Part shown: piece by piece, positions 53,692 through 64,000 of the stretch
Numbering within the stretch: the first letter of the stretch is position 1
Layout: every line of letters begins with the position of its first letter
DNA from: Rhododendron vialii
Lineage: Eukaryota; Streptophyta; Magnoliopsida; Ericales; Ericaceae
Reading direction: 5' to 3'
Assembly (NCBI RefSeq): GCF_030253575.1
Contig: NC_080560.1
Coordinates: forward strand, 14,360,001-14,424,000
Length of the DNA stretch: 64,000 nt
Position numbers and translations under genes: made by a program
The notes under the pieces: model-generated
Database searches by the model: none
The model's input: only the letters and a program-made list of their open reading frames with translations
Told to the model about the DNA's origin: nothing

Positions 53692-56600
53692 GTATACCTT
53701 TTTGACAGCCTTTGCATGAGTTTTGTATCTGTTTCTAGCTACATGTTATGGGTAGAATACCTAGATCAATGGCTTGGACAAGAGTAGACAATTATCACCT
53801 TTTGTCTGTCAATGACCTATTGTCACTACTAGATTGAGTCAATATAGACCTGTGAAGTGGGAAGTGGAAAACATTAGGGAAAGAAAAAGAAGGAAGAGTG
53901 ATACCACTTGTAACTTGGTAATTGGCATTTAAATGTTATATAGTTCATGCTCTGGATCTTGTGATTCAGTTTCCATCTACAAATTGTAGAAGGAGGGCGA
54001 TGAAGTTTTCACGCAGTTTACGTAATTCCTGTTAGCAGTTTAACATGCGTATACATTTCTCAAAGGTTGAGTATACAAAATCTGGAGGAGTTGTTTTGAT
54101 TTATTTGCTTTGGTTTATCCTTTGCAACTTTGCTTGAAAATAGTTCCTAATTTCGTATCTTTGTTATTGCTAGGACAACGTAAGATTAGGGAGGAAGGTC
54201 CTTACCACATGATTTGTGATTTAAACGTGATACATTAGATAAGTTTATCTGTATGTACTTGAAGTGACTCAGTGGGTTTTTGTCGTTGTCAATTTGAGTG
54301 GAGGCAATCAACTACTCTATGTAATCCAATTTTTGCCTTTTCTTTTCTCAAATTCATTGGTAGTAATTTTAGTTTGTCGACATCTGCATTCGTGAATTCT
54401 TAGCTGCATAACATGTTAGCATATGTTGATTGTATGTTAATTTATAGGGAGGGAACAAACGATGACCTCGAGAACAACAAATAAAAGACACGCCAATTGA
54501 TAGTGAAGAACATTTGCCTGGAAAATTGATCAAATCTGCAAGCAATCAAGAGACAGAGTTCTTTGTTTGATTTGGTTGGATTTGAGCTATTGTCACTCAT
54601 TTTCTTACAGCCTATTGCTATTTTATCTTCTACTTTAGGTATGTAAAGTTGGAGACTTTTTTAGCCTTCCATATCAAGTTTTGGGTGTTCGATGTACTTG
54701 ACATTTTTGGGTTTGAAGCTTGATGACATTCAATGGTGTTGGAACCACTTGCCTCCATCCTCTCCGCCTCTCATTTACCAATCCCAGGTACTAAATACGA
54801 AACACCATTTTCTAGCAAAATAGCTTGTGGCTTACTTCAGTTTGTTTTTTTTTTAATTGATATCAGAGCTTAAGTTTTAGTTGTGGTATTTCTCTTGGAG
54901 GTATTGTCTCCAATCTGGAATCAATATTGCTATTCTGTACCAAAGAACATACTATTGACATGTTTAAGCATCATACTAATTTACGACTAATAGTTACAGG
55001 GCCATGCATCACAAGGATAAAAGGATGCATCCTTGTTCTGATGCAAAAGTTGAGTATAACTAGGGACAACGTGGCCTAACAAAGTAGGCTACTTATTCCA
55101 GTGTCGGTGCCTTTGTTTTGAACAAGGACAATCACAATTAAGAGGCAGAAAGCAGTAGCTAGATGGATGACATATTTATAATTGCCCATATTAGGTTGTC
55201 AATGTACTGTTTGATATATTGTTTGTGTGGCAAGCTGGAGTTGCATTCCGAATTCTTTGGATTTCTTTTTTGGGTTATTATTTTTAGGATATCTGATTGA
55301 TCTGTGATGAAATAATAAATTTAGTAGTGGTTTATATTTCACGGGAAAAATACATTTGGATCTCATGGGACAAAAATTGTTTTTTAATGGCCATGATTTG
55401 GAGCTTCTTTAATGCATTGTGGATGATAGTGAGTATTGGGATCGTCTATATCTAATAGTTGCTTCTGTGATTTAGTTTACAAAATCCCTTTGTTTTTGGC
55501 TATGCCTCACTGATACCTATAAAATCTCTATGATAAGGAAGCTCAAGGATTTTGAAAATATATATATCCCCTACATTTTTCAGCCATTCGATCTGTTTTG
55601 CTCCATGAGACACCGTTGGATCTAGAGCTTCATCCAAGGAAGCTCTGACTCTCTCTCCTTTATCTCTTTCTCAACGGTGGGATTGCCCGTAAACAACCCA
55701 CCCACTTTAATCCTACGGTTAACCAATCTGACGGGTCTCTCTCTCTCTCTCAAAATTCGAACGCCCCTCTCTCTCTTTCTCTCAATTGCAGAAAACCCCT
55801 TTTAGTTTGGTCCCCCGCAACCTTTTGGTGAGCTGATTCATCATCTCACATATAAGTTTTTGATTTTATTGCCCCTTTTTTTTTTGTTTTGTGCAGCTTA
55901 TTACACAACGATTGAAATTGTTTAATTTTCAGATCTGTTTTGGACTCATTTACAGTCATGGACAGCAGCGAGCACGCATTCCAACTATTTTCTATGAGGT
56001 TCTGATATTTAATTGAATACTGAGCAAAAAGAACTGATTTTGTTGTTGATTTTTAATGACTTGCTAGGATTGTGTGTTTAATGATTCAGTTTTAGGGCTT
56101 TTCAAATCTGAATATTACTTTTGAGTTTTGGTGCCGAGTTTCTCTGAATTTGAAGCATTTTGTTTCTCTGAATTTGAAGCATTTTGTAATGTAGAGTTTT
56201 TTGTGCCATGACCGTGAATGTAGGCCACTTCAAGAAAATTCATTAAGCTTGACAAATGAGATAGAGTAAAGTTTCCTCATAAAGTAGAAACAAAATCAAT
56301 CGCTGCCTTCGCCGCCTTCTTCATCATCTTCTTCCATCCTTCAGGGATGTTCGGTAGGTGTCCGGGCCTCCTAAAAAATCCTTCCGACAACAATGCTGCT
56401 TGAACATTGTAAGACATGGAACCGTCTCGGTCTTGTGAACACTGATCATAAGGGGCAAAAACCGCCGGGATCCTCATTTTTTGTCCATAAGCTCTCTAAT
56501 ATTCTACTTATCTTTTGAAAGGAAGAAGAAATTTTAAATACCACTAATTAGTAAAACATTCTTAAGCTTTCAAAATGTGTCAATTTTTTTTGGTTCTATT

Positions 56601-58560
56601 ATTTGTAAAGGTTGGACGACTACATTTCATTTGTTATTCATTTTATGTTTTTACCAAATCTTTTAGACCATTCGTTGATGGAGCAAAATTTGTTGCTCAA
56701 TCTCTATTGTTGCTTCAAATATATCACTATGACATCGTGGTTTCAGTTTCAGTTTCAACGACAGTTTGACATTTTATTTTGCAGTTACCTGCGCTTTTGA
56801 AGACCGAAAAGCTTTGACAAAGGCACAAAGCTGTCATTATTGTAAGTGTTACATCTCTATGTAGTCTTCAAGGATTTGGAGGGTCTGATTGGGGTCCCTT
56901 GGCATATTTAGAATGCCTTTATTTTGGTTTGGTATTGCAATAATTGAACTTAATAAGCTACAATTTTGTTAAAATGGGAATATGGTGATTTTGAATAATG
57001 TAACTTTTGCTTTGATGTTGAAAATAGTGGCCTTCCTGGTACCCAAGATTCTTCATTGCATCAATACAATCTTTTCTTTAGCCCTTATAGGCTGCTCTGG
57101 ACCTCTACAGACAAGGCTCATATAACTCTCTACTTAGCTCTGGATAACAGTCTCCCCATATATGTTTTTTGTTTTTTACTGCAATGGTATACAATTTGAC
57201 CTCTTCATGAATACTACCATTGGGATTTTTGCATTTCTTTGTTCTTCCTTTTCTCCATGTATTTGTTACGGACTCTAGCTCACTACATGTTCGATGGAAT
57301 GCCCCACTATATGTAGATGTCATTTTTACATATTGGTTGTTGCTTACAAAAAAAAATGTTTACAATGTTGGTCAAATTGATTGGTTGAACTAGAGTTGGG
57401 TAACTGATACTTTTTTCATTCTTTTCAATATGCTTCCTTAATATAGTTTCGTGCAAATTGCCTACTTTAGGATAAGCATTCCATTTATGGCTTTCATACC
57501 TTGCAGGTACATTGGTGATTGTATGGGTTAGGGTCAGGATTATAATCACCCCTCTAATGCTGAAACATAGATAGATGAGTTGAAATTCACCGTGCAATTG
57601 TTCTTGATGAGTGGATTATAATCACTCCTCTTCTGTCTTCTTCTTCGGTGAGAGCTGCCAGGTAACTACTCTCTCTCTCTCTCTCTCTTTTTGTGGGGTG
57701 CCTATTCACTAGAGTCCTTTCGGTTTATACTTCCTTTGTTTTTGTGCACTCCAACTGTTGGATGAAAGTTTTCCTAAGTGAAAGTTTTCCTCAGTAAGTT
57801 TTACTACAGTTATGTTTCCGTTCGCTTCAACATGAAACAAGAAAGTATGATTTTAGCTCACAAAAAGACATCTAGAACTTATAAACTTAAAGAGTGAGAC
57901 TTTCAAGCAGAAGGGTCAAAACCAATAGGCATGTACCAGACACCTTATTGAAGTACACATGCTTTAGATTTGATTTTTAGCTACATAAGCTGCAACCAAA
58001 ATGCTTTAGCTTTTCCTCTTTTCTGCGTTTCTAAAGAATTGAATCTCACACCCTCACTTCTTCCCTCTCGAGCAATCCCTCTCTAGAAATCAGGTAGACT
58101 AAGTTGGTTTTTTCTTGGTGCAAGGTAGCTTAAGGGGAAGAGGCATTTTGTGTGTGGACATGTATGTTCAACTTCTTATATTCTCATTGCTAACGGTAGC
58201 TCATTAGGTTGAATTCTATTTACGACAAGCCGCGAGCAATTTCTAAGGCTTAATGGCTTCATTAGAGATGCTGCGTAGATCTATGTTATGTATTTCTCAT
58301 TCTTGGTATAACACGCCAAAGTAGTTTGAACGTGTTCAATTTATGTAGCAAATTAGTGGTGTTATATTGGTGTTTGATTTTGAGCTACTGTTTGGATTTG
58401 TGTCGAAGCTTAACATGATATAGTTACTGGGAATAGGGCTTTCAAGTGTTGGAATACTTGGAAATCATGTTTTAGTTGTCCCAAAGGCTAATACTAACTT
58501 TCAGACCTGCTTGAGCTGGCTGAAATTTCCAGCGGTGGTGCTAAGTTTTCCTTTCACTGT
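53692..58560. other. Long stretch with leader-like sequence but no clear gene
   Basis: 55660-55850 is pyrimidine-rich and leader-like with a GTGAGC donor-like site at 55827; 55945-55998 is a short ATG-led stretch (MDSSEHAFQLFS) ending at a GT. A minus-strand open frame at 56277-56477 (66 aa, MRIPAVFAPYDQCSQDRDG...) is unrecognised. Otherwise AT-rich, intron-like. No confident gene. Confidence 0.4.
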
Positions 58561-58584
58561 GACCTTTTTATTTAGTGGTTCAGT

Positions 58585-58675
58585 TAGAAGATCCTACGAA
58601 CACAGAGGACAAGAAGGTTGATGTTTCTTCTGGGGTAGCCAAGCATAAGCAAGCTTCAAAATCTGAAGAAAAAGG
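58585..58675 (+). CDS. Exon-like piece, unrecognised
   Basis: After GTGGTTCAG an open stretch encodes LEDPTNTEDKKVDVSSG and a Lys-rich run (KHKQASKSEEK), ending at AAAAAG|GTATTG. Acidic/basic low-complexity; family unknown. Confidence 0.35.
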
Positions 58676-58697
58676 TATTGAACTGTGATGTTGGGGC

Positions 58698-59329
58698 TAG
58701 GGCTGCAATCGAGCCGAGCCGAGCCGAGCCGAGCTTCATGGTGTTCAGGCTTGGCTCGTTAGAAATAAGGTCAGCTCGAGCTCGTTACGAGCTACACAAT
58801 CTTGGCTCGAGCTTGACTCGAGAAGTAATTGAGTAGCTCGAGCTTGGCTCGCTCTAACTTGGTAGCAAAATCACGGGCAAGTGGCGTGTGAAGTTGTAGA
58901 GGATTTGGCTCTTGTTTTAAATGAAATCTGCTTTGTCATGTGGGAAAACCAAGCGATGTGGGACTAAAGAAACATGCCTTTGGCTCGTATTCCATTTGTT
59001 CGAATCCCACGTCGGAAGTTCAAGAACTCAGAAGGCATCTACCAGGTTTATAAAACCACCTTTGCACTCTTTGAAACCTTAGCCAGCCAACTTACTTAAG
59101 TGGTTAAATAAAATAAATTGGTTAATATATTATTACAAATTACAAATATAATATATACATATTTATATTGGCTCGCGAGCTGACTAGTGCTGAGCTTATC
59201 CTAGTTCGAGCTCGTTTATAAAACGAGCTGAAAAAATCAGCTCGAGCTCGTTCGTTTAACTCTTGAGTCGAGCTTGAACGAGCCATTAACGAGCTGAGCC
59301 GCGAGCGGCTCTGTTCGTTTGCAGCCCTA
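58698..59329. mobile_element. hAT-type MITE, 632 bp
   Basis: Termini TAGGGCTGCAATCGAGCC and GTTCGTTTGCAGCCCTA; perfect 8-bp duplication GTTGGGGC (58690-58697, 59330-59337). The inside is rich in GAGCTCGAGC/GCTCGGCTCG words, like the MITE in MurD intron 10. Confidence 0.9.
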
Positions 59330-61500
59330 GTTGGGGCTAATATGTCCATATTTTTTGGGTATCATTCACTATTAAACAGTTGCGTTGTTTGTAAATGTAG
59401 TTGAATAATTGATGCCTTGTTCTCTTCACAATTCAAAAAGAATTTTTCAAAAAATTCCCCCTCCCTACTTCAAACATTTCTCCCTCTATCTCTCTCCACT
59501 TATTACCCCTACTATTTTTCAAAAAAAATTTCAAACTCCAATCCAGGCAAAGCATGAATTTGCAGAACGTAGGAAAGCCACAACAGCTTTAAGTGATACA
59601 GCTAATGGAGGAAGAGGTTCAGATAAGCAGAGATACCTAACTGTTCTGCTTTATGTTTCACGTAGGTAAGGTCAAAGATCTTGGAGTAGGGGAGGAAACA
59701 TATTGATATAGTCATTTTTAATCTCTTTCTCTGTTTTAGCTTTAGGTTTAGTGATTTACTCTTTTATGATGCTCTTGGTTCTTAGAGTTGTCATTAACAT
59801 GAATGTAGAATGAGTTGTTCATTTTAACAGTTTAAATGGATTTGGTTGCAAAATTGCAATCGAAGTTGATTGCTAGCTTATTGCTGAACGATTCTATGAC
59901 ACGTTTATCTTACTGTGGCATTATTAGTAGTTTTGTGAATCTCATATGATTTGTTTGGCCAATTTGGATGATTTTTTTGCCCCTTGATTGTTGGGGCGTT
60001 GTTCTTCCTTGATTGTCCAAAATTGTCATTTACCTATTGTTCATAGTGGGCTATGTGGCGGAAATATCAGGCCAGGTCTCCTTTCCTTTTCTTCCTTTGG
60101 TTAGAGGAAAACAAACACAGAGACAGACTCCTCTGATTTGGGCGTTTTGCTGAGCAGTGGGGCTGGAAACGGAACCCAGCAATCAAGAGGGAAATAGGTA
60201 TATACACGAATCTATCCACAAATCTCGAATGGATTGGCATTTGGGTTTTTGCTTAGGTTTGGGTTCTTCAGGCTCCCTTACTTTTTAATTCGGTTTCGAC
60301 ACTGACCATCGCATGTTTTTCAATTTGGATTCGGTTTTGGGGTTCTTATTCAAACCGCTTTGTTGCTATGTGCGATCTGTGTGTGTTGGCTCATTTAGGG
60401 ATAGTATTTTGAGTTTTTGCATGTTCGGTTTTGTGGCATTTTCATGGCTTCCTCCATCAGGCCTTCAAAGCTATTGATTTTATTTTATTTTTAGAGATTT
60501 TTAAGACTGATCTGGCCATGGGGCCTGATCAGAAACAATATTACTTTCCTTTTATTTGATTTTTAGAGATTTTTAATTATGTTTCTGTTGTATTTGGCTT
60601 TTGATTTTCTTCTGATAGGTTTTTTGGCTTTCGATTTTCTGGTTCCATTTTGTGAAGGTAAGGACCTCTTCGTTTTCCTTGTGATCTCTCCTTCTATTTG
60701 TGTGTGGCTTTTCTTAGAGAAAACTGATTATTGTACACATGTTTTTTTGTAGCCCTTATCTGCTGCTGTTGTTTATGATGGACGAATGCAACTCTGGGTG
60801 CTTCAGGTAATTGTAGTTTTCTATTTAGGTAGAGAAGTTTTTTCATAACCTATTGTTGTTTGCTCTCTTCTTTCTTTCCACATGCGGTTGGCAAAGGATC
60901 CACATTCCTCATGGGTTTGCACTGTGCATGCTTTGGTAGAAAAATACCACTTGATCTCTGTTATCTAAGATGTTGAGTTTTCTCTTTTGTCTTCTTTTGA
61001 GTTCCTGAAAATGATTCGGAAGTAATGTCCTTTTTTTGTCTTTTTTTGGGTGCTTCATCCTGCACGGCCAAGCTGAACATTTTAAGTTGAGAAGAGCAGT
61101 GATGCATTGTGCCTTTTGGCTTTATTTTGGAGCAACAAAAGGAGACTGACAACTTTGTCTTGCATTGGGTAAATCACATAGGGAGTATTAGCATCTCTTC
61201 TCTTTACTCAGGTTTTACATGCATTTCCTTCCTGCTACTAAAAGTTTACTTTGGCTTTAAAGGCTTTCAAAAATGTATCAGTGGTTGAGGAGATGTTCTG
61301 GTATTTTGTGTTTATTTTAGAGTCTTTCCCTTGAACTATATTATGATATAGAATCCCTAGTAAGGGAGTTTAGTATGTTCACCAACCGATAAATCGGCCA
61401 CATACATCAGTTTTTTCTGCAACTCTGGCACTGGTGGTGATGCATCTTGCCTGCGGGAGGTGTATAATTTAAGGTGAGCATGGCTTATGGGGCATTGTGC
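59330..61500. other. Stretch without a confident gene
   Basis: 59550-59667 is open (AKHEFAERRKATTALSDTA) and ends at CGTAGGTAAG, so it could be an exon. 60753-60807 (PLSAAVVYDGRMQLWVLQ) is bounded by TTTTTGTAG and GTAATT. I recognise neither. The rest is T-rich and intron-like. A 49-bp-spaced direct repeat (CCTGCGGGAG and GTATAATTTAAGGTG) is at 61451 and 61500. Confidence 0.35.
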
Positions 61501-61522
61501 CTGCGGGAGTTGTATAATTTAA

Positions 61523-61649
61523 GGTGTACATCAGTTGTGAGGAAAAATGACTATGAACAATACATTTTTTCACTTTTACCTACCCGTATTTTCCTCTCAT
61601 ACTACATAAGCCTCTCTACTTTACCTACCCATACTCATCAGATACCCCA

Positions 61650-61698
<49 letters not shown>

Positions 61699-62447
61699 AC
61701 GGCCGCCACCACCACCTCAATCCTCAATTCCCCACCACCATCAATGGTAGACCTAGAGTTTTACTTTGATATAACAGAATAACCCAATCTAATAAAACCC
61801 AATCTTTGTACAGAGACATTTATTTTGTTGATCTACTAAAATCACAACCCACAAATCTAATATAACCCAATCTAAAACCAACTGTGGTTTGTGGGTCTGA
61901 TTTGATACTGTCGCAGAACGACAGGAATGATATTACTGCGGTTTCGTTTCATCGATCTGGTTCGACAACCGTGGTTTCATCGATCTTTCTCCGTCGTTCA
62001 ACCAAAACAAAGATCACCGTTGGGCAGATCTTGTCCGCCGGTGGCTATGGCAGCAACTGCTGCTTCCCGTGGATCTGCCCCATCGCATCCCATCGAGAGG
62101 AGCCGTCGCTTGGAGATGATGCCGGCGAACGGTAGCCCGCCACACTTATGGGCGACGTGGAGGCGCTGAAGAAGTGGGGTGAGACCCAAGTCGGATACAG
62201 TGCCGTCATGGTCCTGGCGGAGGAGGAAGTTGGAGTTTTACTAGTCATAGGGAGAGAGAGAGGAGGAGAGAGAAACAATAGTATTTTAGTTAATGGCTAT
62301 GAACAGTAGCTCGGTAAAGATGCCAAGAAAAAATACCAAAGCTATTTTACCTAGCTCTTTACCTATTCTGCTGTACCATGGATTTCTCACTTTGCATAGG
62401 TAAAGTAGCTAAGATTGGGTGTTTAGCTAATCTGATGTACATGCTCT
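61523..62447. mobile_element. Possible PIF/Harbinger-type non-autonomous element
   Basis: AGGTGTACATCAG at the left and CTGATGTACATGCTC at the right, next to TTA on each side. ACTATGAACAATAC/ATGGCTATGAACAGTAGC and TTTACCTACCC/GGTAAAGTAGC words recur inside both flanks. The centre (61880-62250) is unusually GC-rich, and a (CT)n run lies at 61653-61695. Open frames in the GC-rich part are on both strands and unrecognised. Confidence 0.45.
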
Positions 62448-62579
62448 TAGGATTCTATTATTGCTTGCCTTGTTTGAAGGAAATGTCTCTCAGCAAGTAA
62501 AAGAGCATCTCAATCTGATACTTGCTGGAAATTTAATATATCTCTTTGGTTGTGACTCCTATCTTATCTGTCGAGTAAC

Positions 62580-63815
62580 AGGTTCCACTGGTTACAGATA
62601 AAGAGACAAATAAACCTAGAGGTTATGCATTCATTTAATACAAGGGTTATGAAAGGTTTATGGTGGTTTGTTCATCTTTAGATACTGTCGTTATTGTGTT
62701 GTGTTTGATTGATTGTTCATGTATGTCATTCAGCTGCATATAAACAAGCTGATGGGAAGAAGCTTTATAACCGAAGAGTGCTTGTTGATGTTGAACGTGG
62801 TAGAACTGTTCCAAACTGGTGGCCTCGTAGACTTGGCAGTGGACTTGGGACAACTAGGATTGGAGGGAAAGACCTCAATCAAAAGCATTCTTGGAGGTAA
62901 TTTGCTGGGTTTCTTTACCTTCTTATTTGCATTGCAGTGTCGTTTGGGGAATTATTTGTAGGTATAGGCTTGTAGCTGGTTGGCTGTGTAGCTTCATAGA
63001 TTAGTTTCTTTACATCTATTTTAATGTGGTTGCGTTGGATGTCATAAATAGAAGCATATCTAACCATCAGATAACATATGACTGGTTTTACTTCCTTAAT
63101 AAATTTCGTGCATTGGTCATCATTCAGTTTTGTGAAACCTCCTTTTGAGTATAGTGCATTGGATGTTAACATGGTAACCTGCGTTATTTTAATTTGTTTC
63201 TAGTTTTTTTCCCCGTTTTCCCAATAATAGCTCTGTCATCTGTGACTTTTGTCTGATACGTTAATAGATATTGTTTCTGTTTCCAATCATTTAATGTTCA
63301 GAGAGATGAAACAATCTGGAGGACCATCACGGTCAGAGGAGCCGAGGTTATGAGATGAGCGGCAGGGATGCTGGTCTGTTGATACTTCTGTGCTTACATA
63401 TTCTTGTTTGAGTGGTTTAGACTTTATTCGGGAGAGAAATGGTAATTCTACAAGATTGAGCCATGCAAAGATTGGGTCCTTTAATTTTTGGAAAACTTGG
63501 GTAGTGTACTGTCCACTATAGAACATCATATTAAAATGCATGATGGTAATAATAGTTTAATGGGAGATGGTTAACATATTGGAACAGTTCATATCCATGC
63601 TTCAAATCAATGTGTCTTGGAAGGATAAGGATTTCCAACAAAAATCTTCTTGCTACCTTGGATCTGCATATTAGTATTTGAGATGATTACTGATGAATAA
63701 AACTCTTACAGGGAGAGGGAAAGTTCTCATGAAAGGGGAAGAGAGCGAGAGTGGGAGAAATCTTGTGAGCGTTCTCATGACAGACCAAGGGATCGTGATC
63801 AGGTGCAAGAAAAAG
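62580..63815 (+). pseudogene. Decayed U1-70K (U1 snRNP 70 kDa) copy with introns
   Basis: U1-70K binds U1 snRNA in 5' splice-site recognition. Four consecutive exon remnants are seen. About 62580-62635 gives LVTDKETNKPRGYAFI of the RRM, followed at once by TAA where the family has Glu. 62734..62896 gives AYKQADGKK and [14 protein letters not shown], with Trp for Arg in NWWPRRLG. 63302 onward gives QSGGPSRSEEPR, then TGA two codons later. 63712..63815 gives the RE/RS-rich ERGREREWEK and DRPRDRD. Splice signals (CAG|, |GTAATT) survive, so this arose by duplication of genomic DNA, not from an mRNA. The N-terminal exons were not found in the window; it continues past the right edge. Two stops and local deletions make it a pseudogene as sequenced. 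Confidence 0.8.
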
Positions 63816-64000
63816 GTAATTTACCAGAATGCTTTTGTCCAGTTTGACATACTTAATTATATATAGATGATATACTCAACTCAATCAATTTTGTTGTTTC
63901 AGCTTGGTGCTAATGCTATATTTGGCAGTGTCTCTATATCCATTTTACTTGTTTGATTTGCAACTTTCTTTTTTCTTTTTTTCTTTTGGTTGATTTTGTA

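Overview
This window is nuclear DNA of a flowering plant, most likely a eudicot. The genes are intron-rich with GT-AG (twice GC-AG) introns. They encode plant-type proteins: a RABA4-like GTPase, an LRR receptor-like kinase, a plastid-targeted MurD, cytosolic SRP54, a cornichon and a decayed U1-70K. The spaces between are AT-rich and full of (GA)n/(CT)n microsatellites, MITEs and Mutator-like, hAT, PIF/Harbinger and LTR elements. I cannot name the species. I saw no rRNA, tRNA or CRISPR array.

Layout, left to right. (1) 1-2554, minus: 5' two exons of a Rab11/RABA4-type GTPase, cut by the window edge. (2) 3945-8254, minus: complete two-exon LRR-III receptor-like kinase that lacks the usual catalytic residues. 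(3) 8.5-18.1 kb: repeat-rich spacer with a 4.4-kb Mutator-like element (9-bp target duplication), a 2.7-kb LTR-like element nested in it (5-bp duplication), a 390-bp spacerless palindrome, a Stowaway and another MITE. (4) 18116-26210, minus: a complete 13-exon MurD gene, 505 codons, with a predicted transit peptide and all family motifs intact. (5) 28275-33660, minus: nine-exon SRP54 with an in-frame 45-bp duplication and a frameshift that removes the usual C-terminal tail. (6) 33.7-38.5 kb: MITEs, homopolymer tracts and a VNTR. (7) 38504-40343, plus: decayed MULE transposase with the tail of an OTU-type protease domain. (8) 41132-47804, plus: four-exon cornichon gene whose 5.2-kb third intron holds a small LTR retrotransposon in the opposite direction and a 132-bp MITE. 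(9) 50.7-64 kb, plus: a locally duplicated 5'-end-like sequence, one copy of which carries a 1,028-bp Mutator-like element with an array of short palindromes; scattered exon-like pieces I do not recognise; a hAT MITE; and a decayed intron-containing U1-70K copy running off the right edge.

The genes do not form a pathway. Their jobs are secretory traffic (RABA4, cornichon, SRP54), surface signalling (the pseudokinase-type receptor), plastid envelope/division chemistry (MurD) and splicing (U1-70K relic). The items that most merit a second look are the intact MurD, the palindrome-array element, the altered SRP54 and the nested elements. All exon junctions were read by eye from splice signals, reading frame and family resemblance; no alignment was run.
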